This document shows positions 32,291-44,176 of a DNA stretch of 64,000 nucleotides, in pieces. Every line of letters starts with the position of its first letter. The first letter of the stretch is position 1. The translations under genes and the position numbers were made by a program. Source of the DNA: Actinostola sp. cb2023 (Eukaryota > Cnidaria > Anthozoa > Actiniaria > Actinostolidae); assembly GCA_033675265.1 (NCBI GenBank), contig JAUJYZ010000504.1:450501-514500 (forward strand). Direction: 5' to 3'. The notes beneath the pieces are model-generated. The model was given only the letters and a program-made list of their open reading frames with translations. It had not been told where the DNA came from and searched no databases.

Positions 32291-33157
32291 CGCCAGGCTC
32301 GTTCTCACAGTGATATAAGTCCTCTTGTGCTTGCGCTTATGCTTGCGTCAGATCTGTTTTCACAGTGACATAAGTCTTCTTGTGCTTGCGCTTATGCATG
32401 CGTTAGGTCTGTTTAAACAGTGACGTAAGGCTTCTTGTACTTGCGCTTATGCTTGCGTCAGGTCTGTTTTCACAGTGACATAAGTCCTCTTGTGCTTGCG
32501 CTTATGCTTGCGTCAGGTCTGTTTAAACAGTGACATAAGTCCTCTTGTGCTTGCGCTTATGCATGCGTCAGGTCTGTTTAAACAGTGACATAAGGCTTCT
32601 TGTGCTTGCGCTTATGCTTGCGTCAGGTCTGTTTAAACAGTGACATAAGTCCTCTTGTGCTTGCGCTTATGCATGCGTCAGGTCTGTTTAAACAGTGACA
32701 TAAGGCTTCTTGTGCTTGCGCTTATGCTTGCGTCAGGTCTGTTTAAACAGTGACATAAGACTTCTTGTGCTTGCGCTTATGCTTGCGTCAGGTCTGTTTA
32801 AACAGTGACATAAGGCTTCTTGTGCTTGCGCTTATGCTTGCGTCAGGTCTGTTTTCACAGTGACATAAGGCTTCTTGTGCTTGCGCTTATGCTTGCGTCA
32901 GGTCTGTTTTCACAGTGACATAAGGCTTCTTGTGCTTGTGCTTATGCTTGCGTCAGGTCTGTTTAAACAGTGACATAAGGCTTCTTGTGCTTGCGCTTAT
33001 GCTTGCGTCAGGTCTGTTTTCACAGTGACATAAGGCTTCTTGTGCTTGCGCTTATGCTTGCGTCAGGTCTGTTTTCACAGTGACATAAGGCTTCTTGTGC
33101 TTGTGCTTATGCTTGCGTCAGGTCTGTTTAAACAGTGACATAAGGCTTCTTGTGTTT
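32291..33157. repeat. 55-bp satellite with two alternating unit types
   Basis: About 16 tandem copies of a unit containing CAGTGACATAAGGCTTCTTG and TGCTTGCGCTTATGCTTGCG. Units carry either GTTTTCACAG or the palindromic GTTTAAACAG, and either GCTTGCG or GCATGCG. In part of the array the variants alternate so that a 110-bp dimer repeats, an early higher-order structure. Confidence 0.92.
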
Positions 33158-33919
33158 ACTAGGCTAGCGTCGCTAGTGAAGACTAAACCAGGCTTATGAT
33201 GTCCAGTTCATGTCAGAAGTTGGTAAAATGGAGCTGAGAAAAGAGAATGAGAAGTTTCTCGACACATTGACAAGATTGCTTCTCTGACTCTTCACAAGCT
33301 AACTTTCTTTAGTATCAACAAACTAGTGGTCTATCACATATCCTGCAATCTGATTGGCTACGCTGCTAGGGGTCAATTAGTGATAGTCCCCTAGTAACGA
33401 ATCACCATGGTAACCATTGTCGTGAACGGCGATGAAGCAAGATGGCGGACAAACCCGATAGTTGTTTTCTCGCTAAAAAGAGCTTAAATAAACCCCGATC
33501 GGCAGGAGCCTCGTTGACTATCCGCTCATAGCCAACTCGGACTCGTTGTCTAATTGTTGACTATACTCTATACACGCGCCATGCGTTCAAAGGGCATCTA
33601 TAGATAGCAAGAACAGGTTTGGTGCCAGTTATGTGAATGTAGATCAAGCAGGTTCAGGTTTGGCGCCTTGCAACACCAAGAAAGAGTCATAATTTTAAAC
33701 ATTGATATTTAGGTATATAAAAGATTAAGGCTGCATGTAAGCCGAAGAGTTAAAAAAAAACATTGAAATCACCAAGCTCTTCAATTTTGTATATTTTCAG
33801 AACCTAACACTCTGTAATAAAGGAAGTATTAAATCATACATGTCTACATTTTAATTGTCTGGTGCTGCTTCAGTTTCTTTGATTTCCATGGTCCAAAATT
33901 TACATACTCTTGATGCCAA

Positions 33920-34372
33920 AATGACTCTTTGTAGAGTCAACTAAACATACTCTTCAATTGGTCAAATTGACTCCCAACAGGTCTAAAACAACTCTTTATG
34001 GAGTCACTTATAATTACTTTTTGAAGAGTTAATTTGACTCCTTTGACCAAAATAACTCTTTGAGGAGTCGATGAAAATTACTCTTAGAAGAGTCATTTTG
34101 ACTCCAAGGGCCAAAATAACTCTTCGTGGGGTCTATCAAAATTACTCTTTGAAGGGCCATTTTGACTCTTCTGAAAGAGTAGTTCCATTTTAACCCTTTC
34201 GGAGAGTCGTTATTTATGACTCCTGAAGGGGTTGAAATGACCCTATCAAAAGAGCTGTTATAACCCCTTGAAGAGTCGCTTCAAGGAAGGGTCAAAATGA
34301 CCCTTTTGAAGGGGTCGTCCTGGGGTCACAAAAACGACCCCTTTTAAGGGGTCAAAACGACTCCTTTGTTTT
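33920..34372. repeat. self-complementary GAGTC/GACTC repeat tract
   Basis: Diverged tandem units of about 62 bases, each built of AAAATAACTCTTTGAGGAGT- and TTTTGACTCC-like pieces. These can pair within and between units. Along the tract the core changes from ACTCTTTGAAGAGT to GACCCCTTTTAAGGGGTC. Confidence 0.75.
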
Positions 34373-36276
34373 TACAGATAGATCTATATATTTCATCTCA
34401 TTTCATTAATTATTAATTCCGTCTTCCGCCTAATAAATAATTGAACATTTATTAACAGATACATAGATCAGATAGATGCTGTTAATTAAAAAAGCCACGT
34501 TAGTAAAAGGACTGAATTGCGTGGAATTTACAATATGAGAAAATAAATAAGGAAATACTTGCGAATATGTTACAACTATGAACAAACTTAGCGATGAAAG
34601 AGCTAAGAAAATATAATAACTACTTAATAACAGAGCACGAGGTCAGTACAGGAAAATAACAGACCGAGGTCTTGACAATAACCAAGCCGCGAGGTCTGTA
34701 CAAAAAAAATGTTGTTTATTATATGGCATTTTTAATCGAGGTAATCGCCCGTAATCCGTAATCGCCCACGGGCAATACCGGAGAATCTTACCCGCTAAAC
34801 AACCAATCAGATTGCGCGATTTTACCGGAATTAGGTTGTACCATATAATAAGACTATTTACCCTTTAACGGAGGAAGGAATGAACGTTATATTGAATCTG
34901 TTTGTTCTTGCGCGTATGTGTAGTAAATAAACTCTCGTAGGGGTGGATATGCGCGGGTGATGTGGTGTTTACTTGGCGCACGCTCTTCTGCGCATTGTTC
35001 CTGTTTTTCTGCATGCATGTACAACTGCTCAGAAGCCTGATTGCGTGTGATGTCTAGAGTGAATTCAAGAACATTCTTGAACATCTATAGCATTTCACGA
35101 ACCCTTCAGACTCGATAACCATTTATCTGGCTATGTATGGAAGATAACCAGTCAAATGATAAAAGTTCCTGCCGCCTGTACAACACCCACGACTTTGATA
35201 TCAGCGTGAGACGTGCACTGCAACCATGAAAATCACTGCTACGACTTCAATTGATCTCCACCGATGAAGGGAGAAACTACACGAACGATCAGGGAAATGA
35301 ATGAGAAGCCTTGGGAAGGGATAAAATCAAATCCGTGGGTAGCGCGCACTGAAACTCATTCAGAAAGCTTTATGTATAGATGCATTCACAACGATAACAT
35401 CTAGTAAGGAAGCGACAGATAGCGAAGGGAATCACGAAAATCACTGAGTAATTTACTTTAGAACATCTACGGAAGCCGCCTTTGCAGTATTAATAGGCTA
35501 AAAGAATACAACACTCGCTGTACACAATGTAGGAAATCAAGGGATAAAGGGCCACCGTGGAGGAAATCCCTGCTTTTAGAAGTAATTCTCTCACAAACAA
35601 TATATAAATAATGTGCAAAAATATCTCTTCGCACGTGTTTAATATATTATGCTTAAATGTAACCCTTTTTCTATAAGATTATACCCCATTCACACCAAAC
35701 CTTGTTTAGTTAAACTAAGTTTATTCTCGCTTCTCTAATTCGAGGGCATTTAATTTCACAAGCATCAAACTATCTGGTATTTATACTATGCAACACAAAG
35801 GACAGTTTACCAGCAGTTTTGTGCCAAATGTTGCGTGGCGTCTGTAGATAATTTTCTAAACCTGTTTAGTTAAACCACCTTAAACCATGTTTAAGCCTTG
35901 GTGTGAACGGGGCAATGAAGAATCAGACCAAGAAAGTAGAAAGTCAACTGCGATACCGACAATGATATCGGCTTTACCATCACGAGAGACACAGCACAGG
36001 AAACGGTAGCCATCGAACAAAGGACAGCCGTCGGGGAAGTCCATCTTATTGATCACAGCCATTAACAAAAACATTGGGAAATTAAATCTAACGTTAGCTT
36101 TTTGACTCATTTTGAAGCTTTGGACTTTTCGCGTGTCAGCATTAAGATTTTAACTTCAAATTCTGACAAATGTTGTTTATAAAAGTCAATGAGTTTTGTA
36201 GTTAACCATAAAGTGATAACAATTGAAACAAATTTAAACTACTGAACATGGTCTGTAAATCACTGGTTTTTGTTTC

Positions 36277-36318
<42 letters not shown>

Positions 36319-37315
36319 CTCCATGATATTTGTAATTTTTACTCCTTTAAACTCAGCTTTCCTGAAAAGCATTTATTTTGTAGTTGATGAAATTATGAGT
36401 AGAATAAAGTTCATTCATTCATTCTCTTTTTAGTTTTCTTTCCTCTCAGTCCAAGCGATGCCTACCATATAGTGATGCAACATTTATTCGCGCCGACCAC
36501 AGCTGCGCTGAAGAGCCTTATCAAACTATTGTAACTAGTTGTACAAATGAAGTTATCGTTCAATATGAACGAACTGATAAGTTCTAGTTGACTATATTCA
36601 AGGAGAATAAACATACATGGTGGATAAAATATATACATTAAAATCGAAACAGCATGGAAGAAGAGCTTTAGTTCCTCGTCACAGACATAAATCTCTAGTT
36701 TTAGAGTGGTGTTTGCACGAATTCCTACTAATTCATTGTCAGTTTGTTTTAGACTGATTCTTTGACAGGCCTTGAGTGTTTGCTATGCATGTGGCTACAA
36801 GGCCCCCTTACTGAAAGGCAAGCTTCCCATGCGCTTTCTATAAAAAAGCAACCATTTTCAGCTCCGCGGTCGCTGCAAAGTCACCGGCTTTGACATGGCT
36901 TAGTTCCGTTCCAACCAAGGAAGAGTCATGCATACACAAGGCAAGTTTTTTAAGGTAAAACATGATATAAATCACGGTATTGATTTATATTAAGATACAC
37001 TGATGGAACGAGACTCATGCTGAGTTCCGACAAGAGATTGACTCGATCTTATTTAATGCATTAGTCAGATGACTCTTGCTAGTGCAGGCCAATCAAATCG
37101 ATATGTGTCAAAACAACCAAGGTTTGCACGGTAGTGAATGTGTTTGTCATTAATAACTGTACTGTTAACATTACTGAATAAGTCATCTTGAATCGTATGT
37201 AGTTCATTCAGTCACTCATCCATTCATTCATTCATCTATTCATTATTTTATTAGACAACACGTTAACTGTCTGATGCGCAGAATTCTTAACTAGTAACGT
37301 ACTTTATACTACCAG
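34373..37315. other. intergenic, no gene recognised
   Basis: No supported gene. It holds a (CT)n run at 36283-36312. A small inverse ORF at 35880-36110 is not supported by any recognised motif. Confidence 0.45.
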
Positions 37316-37785
37316 CTCAGCGCCGGCGCTAGCTTGAAGCAACTTACCAACTCAGCGCCTCAAGCAACTTACTACCAACTCAGCGCCTTAGCAACTTATA
37401 CTATCAACTCAGCAGCGCCATTAACAACTAACTAGCTTCCAACTCAGCGCCTTAGCAACTTATACTACCAACTCAGCAGCGCCATTAACAACTAACTAGC
37501 TTCCAACTCAGCGCCTTAGCAACTTATACTACCAACTCAGCAGCGCCATTAACAACTAACTATAGCTTCCAACTCAGCGCCTTAGCAACTTATACTACCA
37601 ACTCAGCAGCGCCATTAACAACTAACTATAGCTTCCAACTCAGCGCCTTAGCAACTTATACTACCAACTCAGCAGCGCCATTAACAACTAACTATAGCTT
37701 CCAACTCAGCGCCTTAGCAACTTATACTACCAACTCAGCAGCGCCATTAACAACTAACTAGCTTCCAACTCAGCGCCTTAACGGT
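37316..37785. repeat. 64-66-bp satellite (CCAACTCAGCGCCTTAGC)
   Basis: About seven tandem units made of two related halves, CCAACTCAGCGCCTTAGCAA and CCAACTCAGCAGCGCCATTA. Units differ mainly by the presence of TA in AACTATAGCTT against AACTAGCTT. The first units are more diverged. Confidence 0.92.
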
Positions 37786-39000
37786 AACGTTCAAAACAAA
37801 CGGCACCCATGGCAATATCAAGTTGCTGTCCCTATGCAGACACAACTGCACCCTTCCCCTCCCCCTCCCACCACACCGAGATCAGTAATGAAAGCTTTGT
37901 GGACTGACCGCCACGGGCGATTAGTAAATCTATCAAAGTCTTATACTCCTAATATGGTGTCTAATAAATCTGTTGAGCGGAAGCATTTTAGCCTTTTCCC
38001 CATTTAGACGTAAGTGTTCGCAACGTTTTATCCTCAACAATACTCCAATATTTGTCCTTAACTTGAAACAACACGTGACGTCATGATGGCAGCCCTTTAG
38101 GCGGCAGGCCGGCTGGGCAGATAAAGAACTTTTAGATGCAGAGGTGGAACTTGCGACCGGGAGGTCCATGCGAGATTTATTTCGGATTTAAGGGAGAATT
38201 AATTCAAGAATTAGTATGGTTAGTAATCATAGGAAACATATTTAGTGTCATCGAATCTGAGAGCGAAGAGAAGAAGTCATTGATGGACAATATAAGAAAC
38301 TTGGATATGATGAATGCTACGCACAGGTAAAAGCGAGGGTTTCTTCGTTCCGTATCGACAGAGTAATACTCCAGAGATATAAGTACGACTCCAATCAGTT
38401 TTGATAACTTTGGTCAGTCGGCCTCTGCTTTGAGTAAACGGAAAATATTACAATATTAGAAGATAACATTCTCATCAGTACAATTAAAACTGAGAAGAAG
38501 TTGCAACCATCGTGGCACATTAAGAAGAAGGGAGAGGATTTGACGAAACGGAACCTAGCGAGGAAAAACGCCTGTTTCACGCCAACAGGGAACTACACGG
38601 CAAGTACTTAACTTCTAGGCAGCTGACGACAGGCTTTGATGGGTTATTGAAATCGATTCATTGCTTAAGGATATTATACTATCGGCCCTTGAAAGAGTAC
38701 GCGATGCAGATGTTGCATTTGATAAAACTGGAACAGTGATTGACGGTGCGAATAATTGAACAACGACTACTCGGTTACATTTCTGTGAAGTAAGAGGTGA
38801 AAGCCTCGAGTATTGGAACACACGAGACTCGCTAAGAGGACAATAAGAGCAAAGCTTTAAGAGACCTAAGACTAATAGGTTGAGTCAGAGAAGCCTTCTA
38901 TATACACTTCGTAGCCCAAAACCAAGATTTTTGAATCAAAAGCAAATCAATCAGTACGCCAAGGAAAGTCCAAGTATCACATTTCGTGCAGGAAACACCA

Positions 39001-40203
39001 ATGGCTTCTTTGGAAAACTCGTCTGAGAATTCTTTTCGCAATATGTCTAGTCTGGAAGGAGATTGCTTCAAAGAGCGCCTCGAATTCAAAATCTCAAAGT
39101 ACGCTTTATATGGAGTGATTTTCCTCATCAGTTTTATCGGAAATTCCTTTGTTTGCGTTGTTGTCTGGAAAAAGGCAGGGATGAAAACGGTCATGAACTA
39201 CTTTCTAGTTAACCTTGCAGCTGCTGACCTGGCCTTCACGTTGATTTGCATACCATTCGATCTTCCCGTCCAGGAGAACAGATACAAATGGCCATTCCAC
39301 GAGTCTTTGTGCATGGTGATATTCCCACTGCAGACCATGTGCGCGTTTGCTTCCGTGTTCACCTTAACGGCCATTAGTTTAAGCAGGTACCGCGCAGTGG
39401 TGCATCCAATGAAGATGCAGCTGAATCTGCCAGTCACTCGTTTGGTCATTTGTCTGATATGGATAGCATCCATGGTGTTCGTGGTTCCTTACAGCCTTGT
39501 GCTGCACGTCAATCCAGATACCAATCAATGCGAGGAAGACTGGCCTGCACCCGCATCGTTGTACCGCAGTATTTATACAGTCAGTATCTTCGTAGTCCAG
39601 TATTTAATACCACTGGTTATAATCTTTTGGGCCTATGTGAAGATCTGCTTCGAAATGACCAAAAGCTCAGCACGCTACAACCAAGGACAGCGCGACGAAC
39701 ACGCTCTAGAGACGCGCAAAGTTCTACGCATGGCTATCGCGGTGACGGTTCTTTTTGCTATCTGCATGTTGCCTAACCACATCGTGTGGCTCATAATGGA
39801 TTTCATGGATGATAATGGTCTCGTTGGGTGCAGTAGTTGGCTTGTAATGGCTAATATTTGTGTTTTTGCGAACAGTGCATGTGATCCTATTGTCTACACG
39901 GTGTTCCATGAGAAATACAGGAAGGAGTTTACGAGGTTCTTGATGGGATTCTGCAAGTCGTGTAGAACCAAACACGGGAACCGTGATATAGACATCACAG
40001 AGACGCACAGCGGAGAATCCACTAACTATATCCACCATTCACATATTCTTAGCACTCCTACCGCCAGTATTCGCAATCATAATCTATCGGTCATTACTGC
40101 GTTTAGAGACAGCGAGTCCGTGCCGTGCGGCCACAAACACGACAGTAGCAACCATATTGAACTTAAATCCTGCCTTTCAGACGTTTCACATCAAGTGAAG
40201 TAA
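39001..40203 (+). CDS. class A GPCR, neuropeptide-receptor-like, single exon
   Basis: The 400-residue intronless 7TM receptor has sequons NSS and NMS in the N-terminus. Landmarks are N48 (1.50), D76 (2.50) in NLAAAD, the loop 1 motif YKWPF, C104 (3.25) with C177 in loop 2, S128-R129-Y130 for DRY, W154 and P204. CMLP at 255-258 replaces CWxP, and DPIVY at 295-299 replaces NPxxY. Gln111 at 3.32 is the residue common in NPY/NPFF/QRFP-type peptide receptors, and the WPF motif is also peptide-receptor-like. The C-terminus is long, with Cys residues near CKSC that could be palmitoylated, and many Ser/Thr. The ATG at 39001 is chosen over the upstream GTG. The ligand is probably a peptide but not identifiable. 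Confidence 0.9.
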   Translation: MASLENSSENSFRNMSSLEGDCFKERLEFKISKYALYGVIFLISFIGNSFVCVVVWKKAGMKTVMNYFLVNLAAADLAFTLICIPFDLPVQENRYKWPFHESLCMVIFPLQTMCAFASVFTLTAISLSRYRAVVHPMKMQLNLPVTRLVICLIWIASMVFVVPYSLVLHVNPDTNQCEEDWPAPASLYRSIYTVSIFVVQYLIPLVIIFWAYVKICFEMTKSSARYNQGQRDEHALETRKVLRMAIAVTVLFAICMLPNHIVWLIMDFMDDNGLVGCSSWLVMANICVFANSACDPIVYTVFHEKYRKEFTRFLMGFCKSCRTKHGNRDIDITETHSGESTNYIHHSHILSTPTASIRNHNLSVITAFRDSESVPCGHKHDSSNHIELKSCLSDVSHQVK

Positions 40204-40988
40204 AGCCTTGTACGTGTGTAGTACACTGAAACAACGCATGCGCAAGTTTCCAGGAAATGTACAATGGCTTGGAAATTCGACGCGCGTGCGCTCTTCAAAC
40301 ATTGGAAATTTGGTTTTTGACATTTCCAAATTAAAGAATTTCCAAGTTTTGAAAAGTGCGCGTTTTTTTCAGTGGTATTCGAGCTCCCACAAGTGTAACC
40401 ACCACCAAACAAACAAACTAACAGCACAGACTCCTCACTCTTCTTCGATAAGATAAAAGAATATCGCCGGCAAGATAATTTAGTAATACCAGGGAGGCCT
40501 AAGCGACTTTGTATAATCTCTATCGCATGGTATTCGATACAAGACTGCAGAACACTCAGTCGACTGACAGCGACATCTGAAAACCGACAACCATTAACAC
40601 TAGTAATGCAGCTATAGATGGGGTTTGCAGTTATCATAATGAATTATACTAGACTACAAGTCCGGCAGTTGTCCTAATAATAAAGTAAATCTGACGGCAG
40701 GAACTCGTACTTCAGTCCAAAGACTGTAATGGGTACTATGTGGCGTGGCACGTCATTGAAGGCGCTAACAGTCATATTTGTGTAACCTTGGATGGCAATA
40801 AAGTATCTATAAAATACATGTACTCTCGTTTATCAGACTAGTGCGTGACTTGGACCGTATTCACATTTAAATGGCCGGTATCGAATAAGCATTAAGAGTA
40901 TCTACAATATTTACAATCGAAACCGTTATCCATAACGAGTCTTGTTCATAAATAGTTTGTATCTGTATTGCTTTTCGAATTTCATCCA
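40204..40988. other. spacer after the second GPCR gene
   Basis: No gene seen. It contains a segment around 40250-40340 with inverted CCAGGAAATGTACAATGGC / GGAAATTTGG-like pieces. Confidence 0.4.
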
Positions 40989-41152
40989 GAGTACAAACAC
41001 TAAAACCATGAAACAGTGCTAACTTTAAATAGCACTAAATAGTGTTATCTCTCAGTATTGTTTTCTATTGTTCCATTGATGCTATTTAGTTAGTACTGTA
41101 CTAATTAGTACTAATTAGTTAGTACTGTTTCACGGTTTTAGTGTTTGCACTC
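40989..41152. mobile_element. MITE, family GAGTGCAAAC, copy 2 (164 bp)
   Basis: Inverted ends GAGTACAAACACTAAAACCA and GTTTGCACTC. TA is present on the right side only. The inside has extra TTAGTACTAATTAG repeats, making it longer than the two 141-bp relatives. Confidence 0.82.
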
Positions 41153-41264
41153 TATCGTTTGTACAAATAAATATTTTTGTTTTTATTTATTATAATTATT
41201 TAAATAGGGAAAGTAAAATTACAAAAGTAACTTTCATCTAGGCCATCTAGACACAAACAATGAA

Positions 41265-41610
41265 GCAAAAAAAGCAAACAACAAACAAACGCCAAAAGCA
41301 AATGGCAAAAACAGCAACAAACGGCAAAAACAAACAATGAAGCAAAAAAAAATCAAACAAACAAACAAACGGCAAAAACAAACAATGAAGCAAAAAAAAA
41401 TTAAACAAACAAACAAACGGCAAAAACAAACGAAACACTGAACTAACAAACAACGGCAAAAACATTAACAAAAATGAAACGAAACAAACAAACGGCAAAA
41501 ACAACAAATGAAACGAAAACAAAAACTGAAACAAACAACAAACAAGCGTCAAAAACAACAAACAAACGGCAAAAACAAACAATGAAACAAAAAAATCAAA
41601 CAAACATAAA
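41265..41610. repeat. A-rich minisatellite (AACAAACGGCAAAAACAAAC)
   Basis: Irregular tandem copies of 16-50 bases. Cys/Phe-rich open frames on the - strand are artefacts. Confidence 0.85.
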
Positions 41611-43690
41611 AACGTGACATTGTCTGTAACATTTGCGGCACAACTATGACAGCTACTGACACACATCTTCTACACACTAGAAAGCCCACGTAAAGCATCT
41701 GTATTTCCATTACAATCATTTGCACAACTAAATAACGACATTTAGCTTATGTTTATCTATTCAAAACCTTTAGTTCGGCCAGTACAAATTGCACTACCAA
41801 ATAACCCAAATCATTGTTCGTGATTCTTGCATTAAAGTGATTCATATCAGTGTAAATGTACTTTAGAAATGTAGCCACGTTATCTCGACAATTAGTTGTG
41901 TTTTGATAGAGACGGAGAGAGGGAGGCAAAGACGTTACCGCGGGGTCATAGTACACTATCACTCACTGCCAGAAGGCATACAATGTACATTTACGAATCT
42001 TGTAAATTTGACTTTTTTATGTTTCCTGAAGAAAAAAGATAACAACTATTAAAGATAAAATTATTAATGGATGATGCCGGCGGGAACACAAAGCAGAATC
42101 AGCTAGAAAAGGGACAAGGACGTTCAATCTAATTGCCTACAATTAAGAAAAGCGAGGGGGATAGATAAAAGGAGAAGCGACAATTTACTTTAGAACACGA
42201 AAATCCAAGCGAAATTATTTATACCCGAATAAACTCAGTAGAAAAAATTGTGCGAAACACGTAGCTGGGATATTTAGAAATTTTAAGAAGGCAACATGAA
42301 TGACGTCACACCAGGAAATATCTACTCTAATGACGTCACCCTTGTACGTGCTCACTTGCAGAACTTCAAAATGCGTTTAGAATGTAAATACGTCATTTCA
42401 GCAGGAAACTTTTCTTTTTAATATAATAATACTTTATTTCTTAAAAACGTATTTCAATAAAATAACTCAATGCTTTTAACAAGTATGATAAAATAAGGTA
42501 ATACTTTATACATTGTAATATCCAAAAATATTAGTTAGTAATGATGAAAAAATAAGAATAATTTATTTTTTTCAATGGAATATACTAATTAATTTTTTTC
42601 AATGAAACTCTAAAAAACGGATAATGTTCACTTAACTTTGGTCATAAATCGCTTTCACAGTACCCCAGAACTATTCAGTATTCCTTGAAATTAGACTATT
42701 ATTGCTTTGTCTTGTATAATATTATTATTATTATATTGGTGTCAAAAAGTTATCAACGAAAATGATTTTCTTTAGGCCTAGAGCATAATCACACTAAAAG
42801 TCAAATATCACAGACAAAAAGGACTTTCAGTTCATAAACAAATTACACCCTCCATTTGACACCAACCTTAGACAAAATACAGTAAAAAAATACAACAAAA
42901 TTTCATATGAATATCGAGTTGATTATGTAAGATTAGATTGTACTTTTTGACGTAACGCTTTGAGCCAAAGTTTGTTATGACTTGAGTACAATCAAATGAT
43001 ATTTTGTTAATGTGGCTGTGTTTTTTTATACTTTTTGATGTATTTGACTTGGAGTTTCTAAAGTGAGTGAAAGTGATTTTTCTCCTTTGGGTACATAATG
43101 TCAATGAAAACTTTTTACAACTAAAAATAAGGCCTGAAACCCCAGGGTAGACTCTGTTGTATACTTTATACTCTACAAGAAATAAGCATCTCCCTTAGGA
43201 TGAGTCTAGGATTACCACGGATAACACATATAGCAACATGTATACATAAAGAACTATTAAAAGTACAGATGACGATGGATTAAAAAGCAATCAGAGGATG
43301 ACTCTGCTAAGATGTGATATGTATTGGTAAGTGCACTTAGAGAAGATGATCAAGTTTCAACAAAAGTGAATCATTGTGTACAATTTGAACGTGAACCATA
43401 AAACACCATAAAAAGATATTTGCAATTGTATGATATTGATAAACAACATTATTGTATATTCAGCGGAGAGCATTGCCACCGAATATATTGTACATTTATT
43501 TATCATATCATTAATAATTCATGAGGAAAACACAATAGAAATCATAACCGTAATGAGCTTGTAAATCGGATACAAAATCGTTGATTTGCATTAGACTTTC
43601 ACTTTGATTTTTTTCTGCAAAACTTACTGGTATCTTGAAAATTATTTAATAGTAGAACATGATTTTATACATCTGTGCATATATGTGATA
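41611..43690. other. AT-rich intergenic DNA, no gene recognised
   Basis: No supported gene. Short ORFs here have no recognisable motif. An ATT run lies near 42720. Confidence 0.45.
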
Positions 43691-44085
43691 AGACTGATAC
43701 AATATTCGCAGCTGTACTGTATGGGAATTACAATGTCTCGATCGCCTGCAACTCAACATTGTAATTCCCATACAGTACGGCTGCTCATATTGTATCTATT
43801 ACATACAGTATTGGTATGTAGGTGACATTGTAATTCCCATACAGTACGGCTGCTCATATTGTATCTATTACATACAGTATTGGTATGTAGGTGACATTGT
43901 ATTTCTCACACAGTACGGCTGCTCATATTGTATCTATTACATACAGTATTGGTATGTAGGTGACATTGTATTTCTCATACAGTACGGCTGCTCATATTGT
44001 ATCTATTACATACAGTATTGGTATGTAGGTGACATTGTATTTCTCATACAGTACGGCTGTTCATATTGTATCTATTACATTAGAA
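43691..44085. repeat. palindrome fused to a 69-bp tandem repeat
   Basis: GATACAATATTCGCAGCTGT leads a reversed half unit that pairs with the first forward unit across a short centre (CTCGATCGCCTGCAACTCA). Four and a half forward units of 69 bases follow, each with CATACAGTACGGCTGCTCAT and ATTACATACAGTATTGGTAT. The last units change AATTCCC to ATTTCTC. It lies about 90 bases beyond the stop codon of MPPE1. Confidence 0.88.
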
Positions 44086-44176
44086 TTTCAATTACAAATT
44101 TAAATATTCCAATCAACATAAAAAATTCATTACAATAATATATTAATAAAAATCTCTCTTTGATACAACAATAATA

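Noticed and set aside
35880..36110. 76-codon frame on the - strand
   Set aside because: No recognisable motif, no splice partners seen.
38136..38330. 64-codon frame upstream of the second GPCR
   Set aside because: No motif and no conserved neighbour; probably chance.
41234..41666. Cys/Phe-rich open frames on the - strand
   Set aside because: They arise from the A-rich minisatellite.
43730..44090. CRISPR-like array of 69-bp repeats
   Set aside because: No distinct spacers; it is a plain tandem repeat in an animal genome.
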